DNA of 26,344 nucleotides from the NCBI GenBank assembly GCA_019425105.1, contig JAHYYD010000003.1, forward strand, positions 1 through 26,344, given 5' to 3'. This document shows, piece by piece, positions 10,500 to 18,456 of the stretch. Position 1 is the first letter of the stretch. Each line of letters begins with the position of its first letter. Under the pieces are notes generated by a model, which was not told the origin of the DNA, did not search any database, and was given only the letters and a program-made list of their open reading frames with translations. The DNA comes from Actinomycetota bacterium. GTDB taxonomy: Bacteria > Actinomycetota > Actinomycetes > Actinomycetales > Actinomycetaceae. A program made the translations under genes and the position numbers.

Positions 10500-11131
10500 G
10501 TCAAGTGCCCGAAGCCGAGGACTACCTGCCCTCGTACGAGACCGAGGCCGCGCGTCGCGCCTGGCGTCGTCGCACGAGCCTGGAGATGATCATCTCCGGT
10601 TGCATTGGCCTCGTCACGTCTTTCGTTCTATCGATTGAGGCGTGGCAGCTCGCTGCCGATTCGTCCACGCGCTTCGGTTGCGACATTTCGTCTGTGCTCT
10701 CGTGTTCGACGGTTGCTCAGACCTGGCAGGCTCGCATCCTCGGCTTCCCTAACGCCTTCCTCGGTATCTTTTTCGAGGCCGTTGTCCTAGCCATCTCGGT
10801 GGCTGTTTTCTCCGGCGTGAAGTTTCCGCGTTGGTACATGCTGGGGACGAACCTGCTCTACACGATCGCATTGTTCTTCGCGTTCTGGCTCTTCGGGCAG
10901 TCGTATTTCATCATTCAGGTGCTGTGCCCGTGGTGTCTGCTCATCACGCTGACGACGACACTCGTGTTCGGCGGCATCACCCGTATCAACATTCGTGACG
11001 GCGTCATCCAGGCGCCCGAGGGTCTGCGTCGTATCGTCGCCCAGGGACTTGACTGGGCGCTGTGGGGTCTCATCGTGTTCGGTGTCCTCGCCATGGTGGT
11101 CGCGAAGTACGGTCTGAAGCTCCTGGGCTGA
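10496..11131 (+). CDS. Vitamin K epoxide reductase (VKOR) family membrane oxidoreductase
   Basis: A 211-residue membrane protein with about five hydrophobic segments after a charged N-terminus of ~30 residues. The VKOR signature is complete: the loop cysteine pair C62 and C70 ([12 protein letters not shown]) and the redox CxxC in CPWC (C144, C147). Bacterial VKOR homologues do the job of DsbB: they reoxidise a DsbA-like thiol oxidase outside the membrane and pass electrons to quinone. In Actinomyces oris VKOR serves the oxidase MdbA, which folds secreted pilins. No DsbA/MdbA gene is next to it here. The start overlaps metK by ATGA, so it is cotranscribed with SAM synthetase. Function is inferred from family; the partner is unknown. 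Confidence 0.9.
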   Translation: MSQVPEAEDYLPSYETEAARRAWRRRTSLEMIISGCIGLVTSFVLSIEAWQLAADSSTRFGCDISSVLSCSTVAQTWQARILGFPNAFLGIFFEAVVLAISVAVFSGVKFPRWYMLGTNLLYTIALFFAFWLFGQSYFIIQVLCPWCLLITLTTTLVFGGITRINIRDGVIQAPEGLRRIVAQGLDWALWGLIVFGVLAMVVAKYGLKLLG

Positions 11132-11173
11132 GTACGGGACGCAGATGAGCACGGGCCGTGATTCACTGGAATC

Positions 11174-13156
11174 ATGACTTCCCAACAGGGCATGCTTGAC
11201 GGCTTCGATCCGCCGCGCTCTCGCAGCGCGGAGATCGCCCGCGTGCTCGTTGATGTCGACCTGCCGCACATTGATCGGCCTCTCGACTACGTTGTTCCAG
11301 AGAAGCTGATCGACCAGGCCACGGTTGGGAATCTGGTTCGCGTGCGTTTTTCGGGCGCGCGCGTCGATGGATGGATCATTGAGCGCACGCGCCGTGATGT
11401 ACTTGACGATGCCGCTCATATTGAGTCGGTCTCCTCGTCGATTCCGGTGTTGACTCCCGCGCTCTATGAGACTGCTCGGCGCATTGCCGGGCGTTTTCTT
11501 GCGACAACATCGCAAGTCCTTTCTCTCGCTATTCCTCCCCGGCACGCACGGGGTGAAACGCGCGTGTTGGAGCAGGCACCCCTGCCGTGGCCGCGTCTGG
11601 AGGCTCCGTCAGCATCGGCGGGGTGGGGAGCATACTCGGCTGGTGAGGCACTGCTGAGCAGACTCTCGTCCGGCGAATCCCCTCGCGCGGTCGTGACCGC
11701 TCTGCGCCCCCTCATGCGCTGCTGTCTGTCAGATGCCGTTGCGGCGACAGTTGCATCAGGTCGCAGCGTCATCGTCGTTACGCCCACCGGCGAGGACGCG
11801 ACGCGATATGCGCGCTCTGTCGAGGAGGATCTTGGCGTCCCCGTCGCGGTGACGGGCGGTGAGGTGGCACCCGAAGAGCGGTACCGTATCCACGCAGCCG
11901 CAACACTTGGTCGTGTTCCGATCGTTGTCGGTACGCGCTCTGCAGTGTGGGTCCCATGCGCGTCGCTCGGCCTTATCATCATCTGCGACGACGGGGATGA
12001 TCGACACCGTGAGCGGCGTTTCCCACGGTGTGACAGTCTTGATGTCGCTGTTCAGCGATGCGCCGTGGAGGGCGCGGGACTTCTCGTCGCCTCGTACGCG
12101 CGTTCCGTCAAGGCTCAGGCTCTCGTTCGTTCCGGCTGGGCGGCAAGCCTCGATCCGTTCCCGGGTGCGTTGCGCGACGCAACGCCGCGCGTCCATCTGC
12201 ACGGGGTTACGGAGGCGCAGCGCGAGGGGGCCAGCGGCCATATGCGCATCCCTCAGGCGGCTCTGCGTATGATCCGCCAGGGCCTACGCGAAGGTGTTGT
12301 TCTTATTCAGGTCGGCGCATCTGGCTATTGGCCGACGGTCGTGTGCCGCCGCTGCGGCGAGCGCGCACGCTGCCGCCATTGCTCCGGCCCGCTCGCGCTG
12401 GGCAGCGGGGGAGAGATGACGTGTTCGTGGTGTGCGCGCGCCTCCGTCTCGTGGCGTTGCCCCCACTGTTCGGGTACTGACCTACGGGCAGCCCGCGTCG
12501 GTTCCACGCGCACAGCGGAGGAGATCGCTCGCAACCTTCCGGATGCATCCGTGCTCGAATCCTCAGCTGCACATCGGATCAACCGCCAGCTGCCGGCGCG
12601 CCCGACGGTCGTTGTGGCCACGCCGGGTGCTGAGCCGGACGTTGATGGAGGATACGCCGGAGCCATCATCCTTGATGCCCATGCCCTCGCCGGTCGTGCC
12701 GAGCTGTGGGCACCGGAGGAAGCCGCCAGGCGCTGGCTCAACGCACTGTCGCTCGTCCGCCCAGGTCACCCCGGCCTCGTCGTGGGGACGATTCCGGACG
12801 CGTTGGGTCAGGCGCTTGTGCGCTGGGCTCCCACTGACTACGCCGATCGGCTCCTCGATGAGCGTGAGGCACTTGGCTTCTTCCCGGCCACGACGATGGT
12901 CGCCCTGGACGGTCCTTCGGCTCAGGTACGCCAAGTTGCCGAGCAGGTCATTCGTGAGGGCGGCGCGGAGCTGGTGGGTACGGTCGTGCGTCCGGCGACT
13001 CGCGAAGGCGAGGAGAACGAGGTGCGCACACTGGTGCGAACCCCGTTGGCGGGCGCTGCCGCAATGCTGGCGGTGCTTGCCGATATTCGGCGTTCGCGCA
13101 GCGCGCGCAAGGTACCACTCGTCAAAATGAGCGTGAACCCACCCGAGCTCTTCTGA
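11174..13156 (+). CDS. priA: PriA-like replication restart protein, ATPase-degenerate
   Basis: A 660-residue protein of the actinobacterial PriA family. The N-terminal 3'-DNA-binding domain (VLVDVDLPHIDRPLDYVVPE, about 18-37) and the central RecA-like lobes (VVGTRSAVWVPCASLGLIIICDD near 250-271) are recognisable. So is the zinc region (about 391-435) with CRRCGERARCRHC and CSWC...RCPHC, eight cysteines in all. No Walker A loop is present and the DEEH box is replaced by CDDGD, so helicase activity is unlikely. This is also noted for mycobacterial PriA and is a lineage trait rather than decay, since the frame is intact. It presumably acts as a replisome-loading or structural factor. No Shine-Dalgarno precedes the ATG; TTCACT ends six bases before it. 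Confidence 0.87.
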   Translation: MTSQQGMLDGFDPPRSRSAEIARVLVDVDLPHIDRPLDYVVPEKLIDQATVGNLVRVRFSGARVDGWIIERTRRDVLDDAAHIESVSSSIPVLTPALYETARRIAGRFLATTSQVLSLAIPPRHARGETRVLEQAPLPWPRLEAPSASAGWGAYSAGEALLSRLSSGESPRAVVTALRPLMRCCLSDAVAATVASGRSVIVVTPTGEDATRYARSVEEDLGVPVAVTGGEVAPEERYRIHAAATLGRVPIVVGTRSAVWVPCASLGLIIICDDGDDRHRERRFPRCDSLDVAVQRCAVEGAGLLVASYARSVKAQALVRSGWAASLDPFPGALRDATPRVHLHGVTEAQREGASGHMRIPQAALRMIRQGLREGVVLIQVGASGYWPTVVCRRCGERARCRHCSGPLALGSGGEMTCSWCARASVSWRCPHCSGTDLRAARVGSTRTAEEIARNLPDASVLESSAAHRINRQLPARPTVVVATPGAEPDVDGGYAGAIILDAHALAGRAELWAPEEAARRWLNALSLVRPGHPGLVVGTIPDALGQALVRWAPTDYADRLLDEREALGFFPATTMVALDGPSAQVRQVAEQVIREGGAELVGTVVRPATREGEENEVRTLVRTPLAGAAAMLAVLADIRRSRSARKVPLVKMSVNPPELF

Positions 13157-13177
13157 GTCAGCGCCTGCCCAGTGCCG

Positions 13178-13190
13178 TAAACTGACGGCC
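13178..13190 (+). promoter_or_regulatory. Putative -10 box for leaderless fmt transcript
   Basis: TAAACT (13178-13183) fits the actinobacterial -10 pattern TAnnnT and is followed by exactly seven bases before the GTG of fmt. That would place the transcription start at or next to the first base of the start codon. No ribosome binding site is visible in this gap, and no convincing -35 was found at 17-18 bases. Confidence 0.4.
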
Positions 13191-14135
13191 GTGCGCATTA
13201 TTTTTGCTGGTACCCCCGAAGCCGCAGTCCCCACGCTGAAGGCACTGTTATCGTCATCCCACGAGGTTGCTCTCGTCATGACGCGTCCACCTGCTCGACG
13301 CGGTCGCGGCAAGACCATGTACCCCTCCCCGGTCGCGGACGTCGCTGCCCAGGCCGGTGTGGAGCTCCTGGAAACCACAACTCTCAAGAGTCCCGAGATT
13401 GCGCAGCGTATTGAGGACGTGCATGCGGACCTTGGCGTCGTCGTAGCCTACGGAGGTTTGGTTCCGTCGAACGTGCTCGCGATGCCTACGCATGGGTGGG
13501 TGAACCTGCATTTCTCGGATTTGCCCAGGTGGCGCGGCGCTGCCCCGGTCCAGTGGGCTATTCGTGCAGGCGACGCGACGACCGCGTCCTGCGTGTTCAA
13601 TCTCGAGGAAGGTCTGGATACGGGCGATGTCTATTCGCGCGTCGAGGTCCCGATCCGCCATGAGAGTGCTGGTGAGCTGCTCGCGTCGATGGCCGAGGCT
13701 GGGGCACCCCAGGTGCTCAGTGTCGTCGATGCGCTCGCTGACGGCAGCGCGACAGCTATCGCGCAGTCGTCGGAGGGCGTGACGCATGCGCGGCGTCTCG
13801 AACATGTTGACGGTTACGTGTCGTTCACGCACGATGCAGCCCACGAAGACCGCATTATCCGTTCCGTGACGCCCAATCCCGGTGCCTACACGCTCTTGCC
13901 GGGTGGCGTGCGCATGAAGCTCGACAAGGCAACACCCGTGGACCGGGACGATCTCGAACTCGGCCAGCTTGAGGTCACGAAGAAGCAGGTGACCGTCGGA
14001 TGCGCGCGCGGCGCTCTCGTGCTCGGTAAGGTCGCACCGGCCGGCAAGTCGTGGATGGACGCGGCCGCATGGGCCAGGGGAGCGCGGCCTTCCGACGACC
14101 TGCGCTTCGGTGGAGAGCTGGAGGGGGCGCGATGA
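13191..14135 (+). CDS. fmt: Methionyl-tRNA formyltransferase
   Basis: A 314-residue enzyme that formylates initiator Met-tRNA using 10-formyl-tetrahydrofolate. The N-terminal formyltransferase fold begins MRIIFAGTPEAAVPTL. The catalytic residues are N105, H107 (VNLHFSDLPRWRGAAPVQWAI) and D143 (GLDTGD), matching N106/H108/D144 of the E. coli enzyme. The C-terminal OB-like domain that grips tRNA starts near residue 205. The GTG start at 13191 gives the expected N-terminus. The stop overlaps rsmB by ATGA, so both are one transcriptional unit. The order priA-fmt-rsmB-rpe is conserved in actinobacteria. Confidence 0.95.
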   Translation: MRIIFAGTPEAAVPTLKALLSSSHEVALVMTRPPARRGRGKTMYPSPVADVAAQAGVELLETTTLKSPEIAQRIEDVHADLGVVVAYGGLVPSNVLAMPTHGWVNLHFSDLPRWRGAAPVQWAIRAGDATTASCVFNLEEGLDTGDVYSRVEVPIRHESAGELLASMAEAGAPQVLSVVDALADGSATAIAQSSEGVTHARRLEHVDGYVSFTHDAAHEDRIIRSVTPNPGAYTLLPGGVRMKLDKATPVDRDDLELGQLEVTKKQVTVGCARGALVLGKVAPAGKSWMDAAAWARGARPSDDLRFGGELEGAR

Positions 14136-15604
14136 GCGAGAGGCGCTACGCGGACGGCTACCGCAAGCTGCGTCAGGCCGACGAGCCCCGCCGCATTGCC
14201 TACGAGGTTCTGCACGAGGTCTCGACGCAGGGGGCGTTCGCGAACATTATTTTGCCGAAGGCACTGCGCCAGGCCCGGCGGGACGGACATTTTTCTGACC
14301 GTGACGCTGCCTTCACGTCAGAGCTCGTCCACGGCACACTGCGCGCGATTGGGCGCCTCGATTGGGTGATTGCACGTCACATCGATCGGCCTCTTGCTGA
14401 TCTCGATCCCCGCGCCCTCGTCCTCCTGCGTATGGGGGCCCACCAGCTTCTCGATATGCGCGTGCCCGACCACGCGGCCGTGTCGGCAACGGTGGATGTC
14501 GCGCGCGAACATCTCACGGACGGTCCTGTCCGTTTCGTGAATGCTGTCCTGCGCTCGATCACCCGCGAGGATCCTGGCGAGCGCGAGGCGGCCATGGATG
14601 CCATTGCCAACGAGGACGAGGCTCTCGGCGTGCGCTACTCACACCCGGCGTGGATGGTCGCTGCTTTCCGCGACGCCCTCAAGGCCCACGGTTATCCCGA
14701 GGATGAACTTGTCGATGTGCTGGCGGCTGATAACGAGGTTCCCACGGTCACGTTGGTGGCCCGCCCGTCGCTGATGAGCGTTGACGAGCTCGCCGACGAG
14801 GCCGAGGATATCCTCGACACCCGCGTTGCCCTGGGCGCCGTGTCTCCGCACGCGGTCCTCCTCGAATCCGGCGACCCCGCGCGTCTGCCCTCGATTCGTG
14901 ATGGACGCGCTGGTGCCCAGGATGAAGGCTCGCAGCTCGCGACGCTGATCGCTGCATCCGCACCGCTGGAGGGCGGGTCTGACGAACGTTGGCTCGACCT
15001 GTGCGCGGGCCCCGGCGGTAAGGCCGCACTCCTGGCCGGCCTCGCCGCAGGCGTCGGAGCACGCCTGACCGCCAATGAGGTGCACCCGCACCGCGCCCGC
15101 CTCGTCGAGCGCACCACGCGTCAGTTCGACTCGATCGAGGTCGTGAGCGGTGACGGCCGTACTTTCGGTGGGGGACGCAGCGCTTGGCCACTGGCGTCCT
15201 TCGACCGTGTCATCGTCGACGCTCCCTGCTCGGGCATGGGGTCCATGCGCCGTCGCCCCGAGTCCCGATGGAATCGCACCCCCGCAGACGTCGAGGAACT
15301 CACCGTCCTTCAGCGCGAGCTACTTGATCGTGCGCTCGCTCTGACGCGCCCCGGAGGCGTTCTCACCTATATCACGTGTTCACCGCATGCGGCGGAGACG
15401 CGTGATCAGGTCGCGCGTCTGCTGGAAAGCGTTGAGGTTGAGCTGCTTGACACCGTCGCACTCGCCAACGAATGCGCACCCGAGGCTCTGGACGTCCCCG
15501 CGTCTGCGGGCATCATCAAGGGCTACGACGGTCGTACGCTGCAGCTGTGGGACCACCGTTTCGGTACGGATCTTATGTTTGTGGCCTGTCTACGCAGGCG
15601 CTAG
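14132..15604 (+). CDS. rsmB: 16S rRNA (cytosine-5) methyltransferase RsmB
   Basis: A 490-residue enzyme that methylates cytosine 967 (E. coli numbering) of 16S rRNA. The N-terminal NusB-like RNA-binding domain covers about 20-145 ([33 protein letters not shown]). The SAM-dependent Rossmann domain has motif [11 protein letters not shown] (289-298), the motif IV cysteine C366 in DAPCSGMG and the nucleophile C416 in TCSPH. Both cysteines required for m5C chemistry are therefore present. The ATG at 14132 was chosen because it overlaps the fmt stop (ATGA), follows GGAGGGGG, and begins the homologous region; a longer in-frame start at 14051 lies inside fmt. The stop is just before the putative rpe promoter. 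Confidence 0.94.
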   Translation: MSERRYADGYRKLRQADEPRRIAYEVLHEVSTQGAFANIILPKALRQARRDGHFSDRDAAFTSELVHGTLRAIGRLDWVIARHIDRPLADLDPRALVLLRMGAHQLLDMRVPDHAAVSATVDVAREHLTDGPVRFVNAVLRSITREDPGEREAAMDAIANEDEALGVRYSHPAWMVAAFRDALKAHGYPEDELVDVLAADNEVPTVTLVARPSLMSVDELADEAEDILDTRVALGAVSPHAVLLESGDPARLPSIRDGRAGAQDEGSQLATLIAASAPLEGGSDERWLDLCAGPGGKAALLAGLAAGVGARLTANEVHPHRARLVERTTRQFDSIEVVSGDGRTFGGGRSAWPLASFDRVIVDAPCSGMGSMRRRPESRWNRTPADVEELTVLQRELLDRALALTRPGGVLTYITCSPHAAETRDQVARLLESVEVELLDTVALANECAPEALDVPASAGIIKGYDGRTLQLWDHRFGTDLMFVACLRRR

Positions 15605-15614
15605 CATATGCGTT
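15579..15614 (+). promoter_or_regulatory. Putative promoter for leaderless rpe transcript
   Basis: TTGTGG (15579-15584) and TAGCAT (15602-15607) are separated by 17 bases, a normal spacing for the main sigma factor. Seven bases then lead to the rpe ATG at 15615, so a transcript starting there would have little or no leader. The -10 overlaps the rsmB stop codon. The sequence before the ATG has no Shine-Dalgarno. Confidence 0.45.
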
Positions 15615-16277
15615 ATGAACGCCACAATTAGCCCGTCGATCCTCAACTGCGACATCGCTGACCTGCGCGGTGAGCTCACCAAGATCGCAGGAGCGGATAT
15701 CGCTCACGTTGACGTCATGGATAACCATTTCGTCCCGAACCTGTCATGGGGTCTGCCCGTCGCGGAAGCCGTCGTGAAGTCCGGCATCCTGCCGGTTGAC
15801 GCGCACCTGATGATCGAGGATCCGGATCGCTGGGCGCCGCAGTACGCCGAGGTCGGCTGCGAGTCCGTCACCTTCCACGCTGAGGCAGCTGCGGCACCAC
15901 TGCGCCTCGCACGCGAGCTGCACCGCATCGGCGCGCGAGCCGGCCTCGCGCTCAAGCCCGCGACTGATATCGCGCCGTTCGTGGATATCCTCAACGAGTT
16001 CGACATGATTCTCATCATGACGGTTGAGCCCGGTTTCGGCGGGCAGTCCTTCATCGAACAGATGATTCCGAAGATTGAGCGAACGCGCGCCGCGATCAAC
16101 GCTGCTGGGCTGCAGGTTTCGATCCAGGTTGACGGCGGTATTTCCCGCGCGACTATCGAGCGTGCGGCCGAGGCCGGGGCAGACAACTTCGTCGCGGGTT
16201 CCGCGGTGTTCCGAGCCCAAGACGCTCATCGTGAGGTCGAGGCGCTGCGCGAACTCGCCAACGCTCACACGCACTGA
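15615..16277 (+). CDS. rpe: Ribulose-phosphate 3-epimerase
   Basis: A 220-residue TIM-barrel enzyme that interconverts ribulose 5-phosphate and xylulose 5-phosphate in the pentose phosphate pathway. The metal-binding residues are all visible: H31 and D33 in [13 protein letters not shown]64 in VDAHLMI and D173 in QVDGGI. The phosphate-binding [11 protein letters not shown] (136-146) is also intact, and length is normal. The ATG at 15615 starts the homologous sequence ([12 protein letters not shown]). The frame is open further upstream inside rsmB, but that part shows no similarity to the family. A strong terminator follows within 15 bases, so rpe ends the priA-fmt-rsmB-rpe block. Confidence 0.96.
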   Translation: MNATISPSILNCDIADLRGELTKIAGADIAHVDVMDNHFVPNLSWGLPVAEAVVKSGILPVDAHLMIEDPDRWAPQYAEVGCESVTFHAEAAAAPLRLARELHRIGARAGLALKPATDIAPFVDILNEFDMILIMTVEPGFGGQSFIEQMIPKIERTRAAINAAGLQVSIQVDGGISRATIERAAEAGADNFVAGSAVFRAQDAHREVEALRELANAHTH

Positions 16278-16291
16278 CTGAGAAGACGTTG

Positions 16292-16338
16292 GGCGGCCGG
16301 ATGGGATGAGGTCCCATCCGGCCGCCTCTTTTCTTCTC
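16292..16338 (+). terminator. Intrinsic terminator after rpe
   Basis: A perfect 15-bp stem, GGCGGCCGGATGGGA (16292-16306) with its complement at 16312-16326, closes a 5-base loop and is followed by a T-rich tract (TCTTTTCTTCTCT). It lies 14 bases after the rpe stop. This is the clearest terminator in the window and insulates the riboswitch-controlled genes downstream from rpe transcription. Confidence 0.9.
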
Positions 16339-16374
16339 TAGCGGATACGCCTCGCGCGGTGCGCCCGGCGGTGG

Positions 16375-16380
16375 CACAAT
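16375..16380 (+). promoter_or_regulatory. Possible -10 box for riboswitch transcript
   Basis: CACAAT, preceded by TGG, lies about 11 bases before the first riboswitch helix and just after the rpe terminator. This is where a -10 element is needed, because the terminator should block read-through from rpe. No -35 match is visible at 16-18 bases. The assignment rests mainly on position. Confidence 0.3.
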
Positions 16381-16390
16381 GGCACACGAG

Positions 16391-16512
16391 TACTCCGGGG
16401 TCGGTGAAAGTCCGAACCGGCGGTGATAGTCCGCGACCCGCCCTCACAGAACGAGGGCGGTTGAGCCGGTGAAATTCCGGCACCGACGGTGAAAGTCCGG
16501 ATGGGAGGAGTG
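16391..16512 (+). promoter_or_regulatory. FMN riboswitch (RFN element)
   Basis: The conserved RFN core is present: GGGGTCGGTGAAAGTCCG (from 16397), ACCGGCGGTGATAGTCCGCGA, and then CCGGTGAAATTCCGGC, CCGACGGTGAAAGTCCGGATG. P1 is ACTCC (16392-16396) with GGAGT (16507-16511). The variable stem is CCGCCCTC (16438-16445) with GAGGGCGG (16453-16460). The element binds flavin mononucleotide and normally switches off riboflavin synthesis or uptake genes. No T run follows, so control is more likely at translation than by termination. The 3' arm of P1 overlaps a Shine-Dalgarno-like GGAGG (16504-16508), and CCTCC at 16522-16526 could compete for it. The controlled genes are the permease and binding protein downstream. 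Confidence 0.93.
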
Positions 16513-16513
16513 C

Positions 16514-16660
16514 ATGAGGCGCCTCCGTGCGTCTACTGTGCTGCGCGTACCCCCGGTGTCGGAAAGTAAGTCGTGGCAATTCGGAACAAGCCCCGCGGTG
16601 CGCTCACCGTCGCGGCACCGATCATCTTTCTTGCCCTTGTGCTGGCAGGATGGTGGCTGA
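16514..16660 (+). CDS. Possible 48-codon leader ORF in the riboswitch 3' region
   Basis: An ATG at 16514 sits five bases after GGAGG (16504-16508), the best ribosome binding site in this leader. The frame runs 48 codons to TGA at 16658-16660 and overlaps the first 88 bases of the permease gene in another frame. Because the GGAGG lies in and beside the P1 3' strand, FMN binding would hide it. No protein family is recognised (composition Arg/Ser/Pro-rich). The purine-rich stretch is also part of the conserved RFN 3' end, so the start may be coincidental. It is listed because it bears on how the switch works. Confidence 0.2.
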   Translation: MRRLRASTVLRVPPVSESKSWQFGTSPAVRSPSRHRSSFLPLCWQDGG

Positions 16661-17346
16661 CGACGACGCTGACCGGCATCGAAGCCTGGCGCCTGCCCGA
16701 TCCGCTTGCTGTTGCCCGCAAAGGGGTAGCGCTTCTTCAGCGCGCCGCCACCTGGCGTCAGATCGCGGTGACGGGAGGAGAGGCGATTGCAGGGTGTGCG
16801 CTCGGAACGGTCGTTGCGCTGCCGTTAGCGTATGCGATCTACCGCTCGCGGCTGCTGGCTGCTGCGGTGGAACCCTTCCTTGGAGCAACCCAGGCGTTGC
16901 CCGCCATCGCCATCGCCCCCATTCTCGTGCTGTGGGTCGGGTACGGCATCACGCCGGTCATCGTGCTGTGCGCACTGATGGTATTTTTCCCGATCCTAGT
17001 TTCCAGCGTCGTCGGCTTGCGTCATATCGATCACGAGCTGCTGGAAGCTGCCGCGCTCGACGGTGCGACGGGCTGGACGATGGCCGTACACATGGAGCTA
17101 CCTCTTGCCGCTCCCGCCATTCTGGGCGGCCTGCGCAATGGGTTTGCTCTGTCTGTCACGGGCGCAGTCGTGGGGGAGATGGTCATGGGAGGGTCCGGGC
17201 TCGGTCAGGTACTCACTCAAATGAGAAGCAACGTGGACACCGCCGGCATGTTCGTCGTCATCGCGATCCTGTGCATCATGGCAACAGTTTTGTACGTCAT
17301 CGTGTACCGGATCGAGCGGTCGAAGCGCTACGCCATCACGCAGTGA
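16573..17346 (+). CDS. ABC importer permease, FMN-riboswitch controlled (RibX/ThiX-like)
   Basis: A 257-residue integral membrane protein with about six hydrophobic segments (first at about 12-31) and the binding-protein-dependent transport fold. The EAA loop is visible as LLEAAALDGATGWTMAVHMELPLAAPAI (near 156-183), where the ATPase should dock. The family is that of the NitT/TauT/ThiX permeases. Placement behind an FMN riboswitch and in front of an NMT1/THI5-type binding protein points to uptake of riboflavin or a flavin precursor, like the proposed RibXY transporter. The start is the GTG at 16573; the frame has a stop at 16567, so no earlier start exists. GGAAAG at 16561-16566 is a modest Shine-Dalgarno. 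No ATPase gene is adjacent. Substrate is inferred from regulation. Confidence 0.85.
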   Translation: MAIRNKPRGALTVAAPIIFLALVLAGWWLTTTLTGIEAWRLPDPLAVARKGVALLQRAATWRQIAVTGGEAIAGCALGTVVALPLAYAIYRSRLLAAAVEPFLGATQALPAIAIAPILVLWVGYGITPVIVLCALMVFFPILVSSVVGLRHIDHELLEAAALDGATGWTMAVHMELPLAAPAILGGLRNGFALSVTGAVVGEMVMGGSGLGQVLTQMRSNVDTAGMFVVIAILCIMATVLYVIVYRIERSKRYAITQ

Positions 17347-17358
17347 AGGAGACATCCC

Positions 17359-18408
17359 TTGAAGCTTTCCACTATCGTCCGCGCGACCGTTATCGGTGCC
17401 AGCGCCTCGCTTGCGCTGGCCGCATGCGCAGCAGGCCCCGGCGCAACGCAGTCGGGCGCGTCCGAGCGAGGCGGCTCGAACGTCACGATCGGCCTGACCT
17501 ACATTCCTAACGTGCAGTTTGCCCCGGTATATGTTGCTGATTCCCAGGGCCTCTACAACGACGCCGGTGTCACCGCAACGGTCCGTCATCATGGTTCGGA
17601 TGAGGGTCTGTTCACGGCGCTCCTCGCCGGTCAAGAGGACGTCGTCATTGCATCCGGTGACGAGGCCGCCGTGGCAGCCTCACAGGGCCTGGATCTCGTG
17701 TCGATCGGCCAGTATTACGCAACCTACCCGGGAACCGTCATCGTGCCAGCCTCGTCGTCGATCACGAGCCTGGCTGACCTGGCCGGAAAGAACATCGGTA
17801 TCCCCGGTGAGTACGGTTCGAGCTACTACGCGACTCTCGCCGCCATCAAGGCCGGTGGCCTGCAGACATCCGACGTGACGATTTCGTCGATCGGTTACAC
17901 GCAGCAAGCAGCCCTCGCTGCCGGACAGGTGGACGCGGTTGTCGGCTTCACCAACAACGACGCGGTGCAGATGCGCCTTGCGGGTATTGACATTCGCGAG
18001 ATTCCTTTGGACGGCGCTTCGACGCCTCTGGTTGCGGCGTCGATCATTACGACGCGTCAGTGGGCACAGGCCCACCCCGATGCGGCGCGTGCGGTCGTGT
18101 CCGCAACCACCCACGCGATGAATGCGATCGCCGCCGATCCCCAGATCGCGATTGACGCGACCGCGAAGTGGGACACGACGCTGAGTGATGAGGCGACGCT
18201 GGCCGCAGCGAATGCGGTGCTCGCCGCGACTGTTCCGCTGTGGCTCGGAGACGACGCGCACGCTGACGGGGTGCAGGATCTCGCCACGTGGTCCTCGATG
18301 GTGTCGTTCCTGAACTCCATCGGTGTCCTCGAAGGAGACGTCGATCCAAGCGCCATCGTGAGCAACGAGTACGCGAGTACCGCCGATACCGCGTCTTCTC
18401 AGTCCTGA
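17359..18408 (+). CDS. ABC importer substrate-binding lipoprotein, NMT1/THI5-like (RibY-like)
   Basis: A 349-residue lipoprotein. The N-terminus (MKLSTIVRA, then a hydrophobic run) ends in the lipobox LAAC with the lipidated C23, followed by a Gly/Ser-rich linker to about 40. The mature part starts VTIGLTYIPNVQFAPVYVADSQGLY, the typical opening of the NMT1/THI5 and SsuA/ThiY binding proteins, with a GDEAAVAASQG loop and IGIPGEYGSSYYA hinge segment. It should capture the substrate outside the cell and hand it to the permease encoded 12 bases upstream. The start is a TTG at 17359 behind AAGGAGA (17345-17351), which gives a complete signal peptide. Regulation by the upstream FMN riboswitch suggests riboflavin or a related flavin as ligand; thiamine precursors are the alternative by homology. 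Confidence 0.85.
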   Translation: MKLSTIVRATVIGASASLALAACAAGPGATQSGASERGGSNVTIGLTYIPNVQFAPVYVADSQGLYNDAGVTATVRHHGSDEGLFTALLAGQEDVVIASGDEAAVAASQGLDLVSIGQYYATYPGTVIVPASSSITSLADLAGKNIGIPGEYGSSYYATLAAIKAGGLQTSDVTISSIGYTQQAALAAGQVDAVVGFTNNDAVQMRLAGIDIREIPLDGASTPLVAASIITTRQWAQAHPDAARAVVSATTHAMNAIAADPQIAIDATAKWDTTLSDEATLAAANAVLAATVPLWLGDDAHADGVQDLATWSSMVSFLNSIGVLEGDVDPSAIVSNEYASTADTASSQS

Positions 18409-18456
18409 CGGTGCGCCGCATGCTCGGGACGCGCACGCTTCGCGTAGGGTAGGCGG

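Noticed and set aside
10787..11545. 252-codon open frame on the minus strand
   Set aside because: It runs across the VKOR end and the priA start on the opposite strand; composition is highly charged and no family is recognisable.
16527..17510. 327-codon plus-strand frame longer than the permease it overlaps
   Set aside because: The product is a string of Arg, Cys, His and Ser with no domain. The other frame gives a clean permease with an EAA loop and six hydrophobic segments.
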